The notes under the pieces: model-generated
Seen by the model: the letters and a program-made list of their open reading frames with translations, nothing else
Database searches by the model: none
What the model was told of the DNA's origin: nothing
Program-made: the position numbers and the translations under genes
Assembly: GCF_021129195.1 (NCBI RefSeq)
Contig: NZ_JAJOHW010000100.1
Coordinates: forward strand, 33,437-97,436
From: Chromobacterium aquaticum
GTDB lineage: Bacteria > Pseudomonadota > Gammaproteobacteria > Burkholderiales > Chromobacteriaceae
Length of the DNA stretch: 64,000 nucleotides
Direction of reading: 5' to 3'
Part shown: piece by piece, positions 56,610-64,000 of the stretch
How the letters are laid out: each line of letters starts with the position of its first letter
Position numbering within the stretch: position 1 is the stretch's first letter

Positions 56610-57833
56610 TCAGCGCGCGCGTTCCAGGCAGCGCTGATAGCGGCCATCGACGCGTTTGGCGAACCATTCCGTGGTCAGCTTGCGGGTGATCTTGGGGCTT
56701 TTCAGATCGATCTGCGGCAGTTGCTCGCGCGCCGCGGGCTTGCCGAAGCGCTGGTCCGCCAGCGCATAGGTTTTGCGGTAGAGCTCGCTTTGGCCAAAGG
56801 CGGCGCTTTTTTCCAGTTTAAGGTCGCGCATAATCTCGCCCTGCCCCATGCCCAGCTTGCCGCCCAGGCTGATGACCGCGCTCTGGGTGGCGCTGGCATA
56901 GACCCTGCCGTCCTTGTAGCTAAGCAGATCGCCGTCCAGCGTCAGATCCTTGCCGCTGAGTTTTTCCATCACGGCTTGGAAGGCTGCGTTGCGGCTGCTG
57001 TAGCGGCCGGCGTTGAAATCGGCGAAACGGTACAGCATCTGGCTATATGGCGCCGGGTATTGCAGCAGGATGGCGGCACCGAAATAAACGCCGCCACGGC
57101 GGGTGAACACTTCCTGGCGCACACTGCCGCTACGCGGATAGGGGTAGGGCCAGACTTTGACGTGGCCATCGGCGAATTCGACGCTGACCTGCATCGGGCC
57201 GCCGGTGCGGATCGGGTTCTTCATATTCATCGGCAGGCCCAGCTTGCTGGCCTCGCGCGCCATGTCCTCGAACAAATCGTTCATTTCCCGCTCGGTGCGC
57301 AGGCCGTCGATGCGCGCTTTGTAACTCTTGCCGTTGGGCGAGGTTTTCAGCAAGGCCGCTTTCACCACCGGTAGCGGAATCAGATAACCGTGGGCACGCT
57401 CGGCTATCTTGTCCCAGACAATGGCGGGCAGATTGGGCACGGTGGGGTCGGCCTGCCAACTGGACTCTTGTTCGATCACCGCCGCCAGTGCGCAGAAATT
57501 CTCCGCGGTGTAGGGGATTTTCAGGTGGGTGAAGGCCGAGAGCATGTCGTTGCTCCAGCCCTGACGGTCGCGAATCTTGGGCGGCAGCACGCGATTGAGC
57601 AAGAGCCGCCCGGCCTGAGGGTCGCTGTAGGCGGGGCGGGGAGGCTGCACCGCCGCTGGTGGGGTGGCTGTCGGCGCTTCAAGCGGTTGCAGCGCATCCG
57701 GCTCCGGTGGGGGCGCGGACGGCGCCACAATGATGGGGGCGGAGGGGGCAGCAGGCTGAGCGGGCCGACTCACATTGGCGCAGGCGCTCAGCAGGGCCGG
57801 CAGCAGGGCGAACAGCAGCAAGGATGGTTTCAC
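56610..57833 (-). CDS. DUF1615 lipoprotein
   Basis: About 407 residues. A lipoprotein signal peptide (LLLFALLPALLSAC) is followed by a Pro/Ala-rich linker (about 20-70) and the DUF1615 domain, with AVIEQESSWQADP resembling a lysozyme-type Glu (ESSWxxxP) and PYSQMLYRFADFNAGRYSSRNAAFQ. A peptidoglycan role is possible but unproven. The GTG at 57833 starts the signal peptide; ATGs upstream (57893, 57887) give a longer N-terminus and no site has a good Shine-Dalgarno. Confidence 0.8.
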   Translation of the reverse strand: MKPSLLLFALLPALLSACANVSRPAQPAAPSAPIIVAPSAPPPEPDALQPLEAPTATPPAAVQPPRPAYSDPQAGRLLLNRVLPPKIRDRQGWSNDMLSAFTHLKIPYTAENFCALAAVIEQESSWQADPTVPNLPAIVWDKIAERAHGYLIPLPVVKAALLKTSPNGKSYKARIDGLRTEREMNDLFEDMAREASKLGLPMNMKNPIRTGGPMQVSVEFADGHVKVWPYPYPRSGSVRQEVFTRRGGVYFGAAILLQYPAPYSQMLYRFADFNAGRYSSRNAAFQAVMEKLSGKDLTLDGDLLSYKDGRVYASATQSAVISLGGKLGMGQGEIMRDLKLEKSAAFGQSELYRKTYALADQRFGKPAAREQLPQIDLKSPKITRKLTTEWFAKRVDGRYQRCLERAR

Positions 57834-57899
57834 GGTAGCGGGGCGGAACGAAATCAAACCGTGAAGGTTAGGCCATCTCGCCGTCATCGGCAATCGCGG

Positions 57900-58634
57900 C
57901 TAGGGGTTCTGGTAACGATTCACAATCTGCTTGTAAACACCGTTCTTTTGAATCGCGCGCAGGCCGTGGTTGAACTCATCCTTCAGTGTCGCGCTACGGA
58001 AGGCCATCCGGTACAGGGTGGGCGCGAACAGGCGATGAATGTCCACCGGCGCGGTTTTTTCCTTGAATTGGCTGCTCAGTTTGTGATTCATCCAGGCGAA
58101 GATATTGCGATCGGCCACCACCACGTCCACCGAGCCTCTGAATAGCAGCCGGTTCTGATCCACCTGGTTGGCGGTCTCGGCATAATTGGGATTGGCCTTG
58201 GCCATCTCTTTGTAGGCGGGACCCAGGTATTGCTTGGCTAGGGAGAAGGCCAGCACGCGATAGGCGCCCAGTTCCTTGGGGTTGTGCAGCTGGATATGCC
58301 TGCTGGCCAGAGTGATGGCCACATCTTCGTAGCTGATGTAAACGTCGGAATACTCGGCCAGCAAGCCGGCCTGTTCGCCCACGGTCGCCACCGCGTCGAT
58401 GTCTTTGCTCTTCATCGCCATCGGCAGGCGTGGTTGGGAGAAGAATACCGGTTCGATCAGATAGCCGCGCTCTTGCAGCGCGGCGCTCACGATTTCGAGT
58501 TCCAGGCCGGTCTTGCCGCCCTCCATCACATAAGGCTCCAGGGATTCGCCGAACGCCACCTTGATGGTCTTCTGAGCCCAGGCTTGGGCGGCGAGGGCCA
58601 GCAACATGCTGCCAAGTATCAGTATCCGCCGCAT
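57900..58634 (-). CDS. Periplasmic solute-binding protein-like (SBP_bac_3 type), orphan
   Basis: 244 residues. Signal peptide MRRILILGSMLLALAAQAWA, then family-3 features: IKVAFGESLEPYVMEGGKTGLELEIV core, DAVATVGEQAG and DVVVADRNIF strands. No transporter genes are adjacent. It shares only fold-level similarity with the proteins at 6286 and 59989. A MITE-like element sits 89 bp upstream of its start. Confidence 0.8.
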   Translation of the reverse strand: MRRILILGSMLLALAAQAWAQKTIKVAFGESLEPYVMEGGKTGLELEIVSAALQERGYLIEPVFFSQPRLPMAMKSKDIDAVATVGEQAGLLAEYSDVYISYEDVAITLASRHIQLHNPKELGAYRVLAFSLAKQYLGPAYKEMAKANPNYAETANQVDQNRLLFRGSVDVVVADRNIFAWMNHKLSSQFKEKTAPVDIHRLFAPTLYRMAFRSATLKDEFNHGLRAIQKNGVYKQIVNRYQNP

Positions 58635-58992
58635 TGGCTTGCCTTCTTGCGTCCGCTTTGCGCCGCCGCAGTGTGCGGCGCCGGCGGCTTGGGTTGTTGC
58701 GTCTATTGTACAGAGTGGCTAAGAACCTGTTCAAAGTCTGCCGCGCTTCGTGAAGCGTTGAACGGTGAATACAAGCTCAAAATGCTCATGTACCACGTGT
58801 ACATTCCGCTTTTTCGCTCGTTTTCGCCTCGTCTCGCTCATGCTCGCGAGACTTTGAACAGGTTCTAACAAAAATCAGTTCTACGGCAGAGGCAATGCGC
58901 CGACACAGACTACACCGTGGCAGCTTGTTGGCAACTCTAAAGTATTGTGAGCGCCGGACGGCGAGCAGACAAGCGCCGCGTCTCCGGTGGTG
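58635..58992. other. 358-bp gap containing MITE copy 1
   Basis: Left part: promoter region of the minus-strand binding protein. Middle: MITE-like element 58723-58865. Right part (58869-58992): no gene or clear signal seen apart from possible termination of the LytM gene. Confidence 0.6.
58723..58865 (+). mobile_element. MITE-like element, copy 1
   Basis: 143 bp with perfect 17-bp terminal inverted repeats (GAACCTGTTCAAAGTCT), flanked by TAA on both sides (58720-58722, 58866-58868). No coding capacity. Copy 2 at 59792 is the same length and in opposite orientation. Confidence 0.85.
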
Positions 58993-59700
58993 TCAGTCGG
59001 CCAGATAGGGCATGGGGTCGACCGCCGCCGCGCGGACGCGCAATTCAAAATGCAGTTTGACCCGGTTGGCCCCGGAGTTGCCCATGGTGGCGATGGCATC
59101 GCCGGTCTTGACTGTCTGCCCTTCCTTGACCAGCAGGGATTGATTGTGAGCATAGACGGTGAGGTGGGCGTTGTCATGCTGGATGATCAGCAGATTCCCG
59201 TAGCTGCGGATGCCTTTGCCGGAGTAGGTGACCTTGCCGGATGCTGCTGCGCGTATGGTGGCGCCGGCGTCGCCGGCGATGTCTATGCCCTTGCTGCCCT
59301 GGCCGTTGAATTTGGCGATGACGGGTCCTTTGACCGGCCAGGCCAGTTTGATGCTGGCCACCGGCTTGGGGGCCGGTTTGCTGGGTTCGGAGGCCGCGGG
59401 CTTGCTTGCTGGCCGGCCAGGCGGCTGGCGTCCTGGTTTGCCCGACGCCTGCGTGGCTCCGGCGGGGGGCGATACGCGAAGCAACTGCCCGGCATTGATG
59501 CTGGAAGGGTCCTTGAGGTTGTTCCAGCGCACCAGGTTGGCCACGCTGACCCGGTTATTTTGGGCGATGCGGAACAGGGTGTCTCCAGGCTTGACCCGGT
59601 AAAAACCGGCAGATTCGACCGCCGCGGGCTGCGAGGTGCTGGCGCAGGCGGCGAGCAGTAAGGTCAGAGAACTGGAGATGAGGAGGGCGCGCAAGGACAT
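58993..59700 (-). CDS. LysM/LytM (M23-like) lipoprotein, NlpD/EnvC type
   Basis: 235 residues. Lipoprotein signal peptide ends in LLAAC; a LysM domain (about 34-77, YRVKPGDTLFRIAQNNRVSVANLVRWN core) binds peptidoglycan; a Pro/Ala linker leads to a LytM domain (about 120-233, HLTVYAHNQSLLVKEGQTV). The usual first zinc ligand HxGxD is replaced by SKGIDI and the last HxH reads LHFEL, so it is probably inactive and an amidase activator like NlpD. It is flanked by inverted MITE copies. Confidence 0.88.
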   Translation of the reverse strand: MSLRALLISSSLTLLLAACASTSQPAAVESAGFYRVKPGDTLFRIAQNNRVSVANLVRWNNLKDPSSINAGQLLRVSPPAGATQASGKPGRQPPGRPASKPAASEPSKPAPKPVASIKLAWPVKGPVIAKFNGQGSKGIDIAGDAGATIRAAASGKVTYSGKGIRSYGNLLIIQHDNAHLTVYAHNQSLLVKEGQTVKTGDAIATMGNSGANRVKLHFELRVRAAAVDPMPYLAD

Positions 59701-59791
59701 GGCGCGGATTTTAGCATCGCGAGCGGTGGCTGCGCGCTTTCCGCGCGCAAATGCCGCTGGCTGAACTAAAAATCATGTTAAGGACTGCTAA

Positions 59792-59934
59792 GAACCTGTT
59801 CAAAGTCTCGCGAGCAAGGGCGAGACAAAGCGAAAACCGCTGAGAAGGCGGAAGGTACTCGTGGTACATGAGCATTTCGAAGCGGTACTCACCGTGCCAC
59901 GTCTCACGAAGCGCAGCAGATTTTGAACAGGTTC
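59792..59934 (-). mobile_element. MITE-like element, copy 2
   Basis: 143 bp, inverted relative to copy 1 and about 80% identical without gaps by eye. Terminal repeats match in 16 of 17 positions. TAA flanks both sides (59789-59791, 59935-59937). It ends 54 bp before the ATG of the next gene, so it may supply its promoter region. Confidence 0.85.
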
Positions 59935-59988
59935 TAACAGGTGTGATGTCTGGCGGTGGCTGGGGACATGGGCTGCGGAGGGAGAGGA

Positions 59989-60708
59989 ATGAGGCTGGGG
60001 TGCTTGCTGGGCTTGTGGAGCATGACGGTTTTGGCGGCGGAAGCGCCTGTACTGTCGGTTTATAGCGTGGAATACCCGCCGCTGGTGATGAAGGGCGACG
60101 CCGGCAGGTCAAGTGGCATCGCCGTCGAGGTCATCGCTCAGGCGGCGCTGCTGGCCGGGCTTGGCGTGCGCATGCCGGAAATGCCGTGGAAACGCGCCCA
60201 ACTGCAAGTGCAACAGGATGCGGACAGCTGTCTGATTCCGTTCACCCGCTCCCCGGAGCGGGAAAAACTGTATCGCTGGGTAGGCTTGGTGTTGGAAAGC
60301 AACCAGTCCTTCTTCATCAATACTCATCGTTCGCTGGTGTTGAATACCCTTGATGACGTCAGAGGCAAGCGCGTGGTGGCGCTGCTGGGCTCGTCTGTGG
60401 CGGATTATTTAAGAAAAAACAATATCCCGTTCTCGGTGCTGCCAACGCCGGAAGAGGCGGAGCGTGAACTGGCGGCGGGGGTGGCGGATATCTGGGCAGT
60501 GCATGATGTGGTGGCCGCTTACACCATCAAGCAAGTGGGAGCGCCGGCTGGAAACTTCCGCGAAGGGCTGCGGATGCAGTCTACCGGCATTTACCTGGCT
60601 TGCAGTCTCAAAATGCCGGATGCTACGGCGCTGAAGCTGAGTCGGGCATTTCAGCAACTGCGCGAAAATGGAAAGCTGGAAAAGATTGTCGCCAAGTATT
60701 TGAAGTGA
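59989..60708 (+). CDS. Periplasmic solute-binding protein-like (SBP_bac_3 type), orphan
   Basis: 239 residues with a signal peptide (MRLGCLLGLWSMTVLAA) and the family-3 two-lobe pattern: YSVEYPPLVMKGDAGRSSGIAVEVI, PWKRAQLQVQQ, CLIPFTRSPERE and LLGSSVADYL. Start ATG at 59989 has GGAGGGAGAGGA upstream; the frame begins earlier at 59956. No permease nearby. MITE copy 2 lies immediately upstream. Confidence 0.8.
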   Translation: MRLGCLLGLWSMTVLAAEAPVLSVYSVEYPPLVMKGDAGRSSGIAVEVIAQAALLAGLGVRMPEMPWKRAQLQVQQDADSCLIPFTRSPEREKLYRWVGLVLESNQSFFINTHRSLVLNTLDDVRGKRVVALLGSSVADYLRKNNIPFSVLPTPEEAERELAAGVADIWAVHDVVAAYTIKQVGAPAGNFREGLRMQSTGIYLACSLKMPDATALKLSRAFQQLRENGKLEKIVAKYLK

Positions 60709-60733
60709 AGATTGTCCAAACGCGGTATCGATG

Positions 60734-60801
60734 GTGACAGTGCTGGTTTGGATTAAGCTTGGCTGGGTACAGTATCCGGGAAAATCGCCAGTAACTGTCA
60801 C
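60734..60801. repeat. Inverted repeat upstream of kbl
   Basis: GTGACAGT-g-CTGG (60734-60746) pairs with CCAG-ta-ACTGTCAC (60788-60801) around a 41-nt loop. There is no T run, so it is more like an operator pair or leader structure than a terminator. A TAGAAT (60825-60830) -10 candidate follows. Confidence 0.5.
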
Positions 60802-60904
60802 TGATCGCTGTTAAATGACTGGGCTAGAATGGTGCCAGTTTTGAGTTGTCATGAATTTGGCGGCTCGATTGGGATTCTTTTGTCATCACAGGACAAGGAC
60901 AGTC

Positions 60905-62104
<1,200 letters not shown>

Positions 62105-62153
62105 GGCGTAGCGCCGCGCGCCCGGGCGGGCGCAGCGGCGGATAGGAATAGAA

Positions 62154-63179
<1,026 letters not shown>

Positions 63180-63196
63180 TGCCCTTACCGGTTGGC

Positions 63197-63229
63197 AAGC
63201 CCTCTCCGCGGCGCGGGGAGGGCTTTTTT
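63197..63229 (+). terminator. Intrinsic terminator of kbl-tdh
   Basis: GCCCTCTCCGCG / CGCGGGGAGGGC stem (one G-T wobble) followed by T6. Confidence 0.9.
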
Positions 63230-63405
63230 GTTTGGGTCGTGGCGTCTTGATGAATTCTTGAGACTGTTTGGGCTTGGCGCTGCCGTCGCGGGAGAATGGC
63301 CGGGCAAGGGGAGAAGGGCGGCTGCCTACGGGAGGCCGGTCTTGTTCCAATTGTCTGAGTGAGCCAGAGCTTTCCCCCGCGCCTTGGGCGCGGGGGATTT
63401 TTTTT
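63230..63405 (+). ncRNA. Possible small RNA ending in an orphan terminator
   Basis: A strong terminator (TCCCCCGCGCC-TTG-GGCGCGGGGGA, 63373-63397, then T8) lies 140 nt after the tdh terminator and only on the plus strand has a U-run. No ORF lies between. It could end a short RNA gene or be a backup terminator. I found no good promoter, so this is weak. Confidence 0.3.
63373..63405 (+). terminator. Orphan strong terminator
   Basis: 11-bp GC-rich stem with 3-nt loop and a T8 tract on the plus strand. Confidence 0.85.
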
Positions 63406-63498
63406 GCCCGGGTTCTTGTCAGCGCCTATTCATGATTGGGCGGTTCGAAATCGACGCTCATCGCGCAATGTGTCGACCAACGCAATCGTGGGCTGCTG

Positions 63499-64000
63499 TT
63501 ACTGGTTGGCCGGCGCCAGCAGCGGCGCGTATCCCAGGCCGCGCAGTTTCTCCATGGTCTCGTCGGCCTCGGCCCGGCTCTTGAACGGGCCAACCTGAAC
63601 CCGGGTCACCGTGTGCGCGGGGATGCCGTGTTGCTTGAGTTCCTTGACCAGCTTCTCGGCGTTGCCGATGCTGGAAAACAGGCCCAACTGTACTTGGTAG
63701 CCGATGGAAGTACCGGCGGGGCGCGCCTTGTTTGGGCTTTCCTTGGCTGGGGGCGCGGCCGGCGTTGCGGCTTTGTCGCTTGGAGCGGCGGCGCTTTTCG
63801 CCATGGGCGCCGGCTGCGGAGCGGCGACCGGCGTCGCGGTCCGCTCGCTCGGTGCCGCTGCGTTTTTGGCTGCGGGCGCCTGTGCATGGGGCGCTGCGGC
63901 ACCTTGGGCATGCTCCTGCGCGCGCGGGGCCGGGCGGTTGTTGACCACGGCCGGCGTTTTATCCAGGTCCGGCGCGCTTGGGCTGGCCGCGCTGGGAGAG
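63499..64000 (-). CDS. SPOR-domain protein, N-terminus cut by window edge
   Basis: At least 166 residues; the frame is open to the window end, so the start is outside. The visible N-terminal part is a long Ala/Pro/Lys linker with a repeated AAAPS(E/D)(R/K)xATP-like unit. The C-terminal SPOR domain (YQVQLGLFSSIGNAEKLVKELKQ, then VTRVQVGPFKSRAEADETMEKLRGLGY core) binds denuded septal glycan. It is probably a DedD/FtsN-type division protein, but the cytoplasmic and membrane part is missing. Confidence 0.82.
   Translation of the reverse strand, partial: SPSAASPSAPDLDKTPAVVNNRPAPRAQEHAQGAAAPHAQAPAAKNAAAPSERTATPVAAPQPAPMAKSAAAPSDKAATPAAPPAKESPNKARPAGTSIGYQVQLGLFSSIGNAEKLVKELKQHGIPAHTVTRVQVGPFKSRAEADETMEKLRGLGYAPLLAPANQ

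Noticed and set aside
63332..63345. CCTACGGGAGGC, identical to part of a conserved 16S rRNA segment
   Set aside because: The match is about 12 bases with no rRNA sequence around it, so chance.

Overview
The window is a contiguous, GC-rich piece of a proteobacterial chromosome. It is almost entirely housekeeping and metabolic genes, densely packed on both strands. It best fits the Neisseriales, probably a Chromobacterium-like member of the Chromobacteriaceae. Three things support this: an RmpM-type OmpA protein whose N-terminus closely resembles the Neisseria class 4 protein, the min genes running straight into oxyR, and free-living features such as NtrBC, a phasin, assimilatory sulfate reduction and many periplasmic binding proteins. 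The species is an inference. There are no rRNA genes, tRNAs, CRISPR arrays, prophages or complete insertion sequences. I found no previously undescribed multi-gene system.

Layout. 1-2.9 kb: ubiC-ubiA (ubiquinone, minus strand), lrgAB-like holin pair, sixA. 3-6.3 kb: metE and divergent metR, with two MetR-box-like sites between them. 6.3-11.8 kb: nitrogen block (orphan binding protein, ntrC, ntrB, DUF4124 gene, glnA) with a legible sigma-54 promoter and NtrC sites. 12-19.4 kb: rhodanese, aroE, mtgA, mgtE-prmC-PAP2 phosphatase, slyD, roxA. 19.7-24.9 kb: Ala-rich lipoprotein, dapA-bamC, ybiT-type ABC-F ATPase, SDR reductase. 25-28.9 kb: cysB and the divergent cysH-cysI-DUF934 operon. 29-35.3 kb: rmpM, ribF-ileS-lspA-ispH. 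35.5-43.8 kb: htpG, PilZ-like protein, scpA, GNAT, scpB-rluB-nudix-greB. 43.8-48.5 kb: zinc-ribbon protein, MarR regulator divergent from a PLP aminotransferase, prlC, VOC protein. 48.6-53.9 kb: minCDE-oxyR, phasin, an unknown gene, ppa. 54-58.6 kb: coq7, Ser/Gly/His-rich protein, DUF475 membrane protein, DUF1615 lipoprotein, binding protein. 58.7-59.9 kb: two inverted 143-bp MITE-like elements bracketing a LysM/LytM gene. 60-64 kb: binding protein, kbl-tdh, and the start of a SPOR protein cut by the window edge.

The most informative non-coding signals are the NtrC/sigma-54 control of glnA and ntrBC, the MetR boxes, a perfect MarR-type operator at 44.7 kb, TTGC/GCAA palindromes around the phasin gene, the two MITE copies with TAA target duplications, and several intergenic hairpins. 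The mgtE leader also contains two overlapping short ORFs. All family assignments come from reading motifs; no database search was run.
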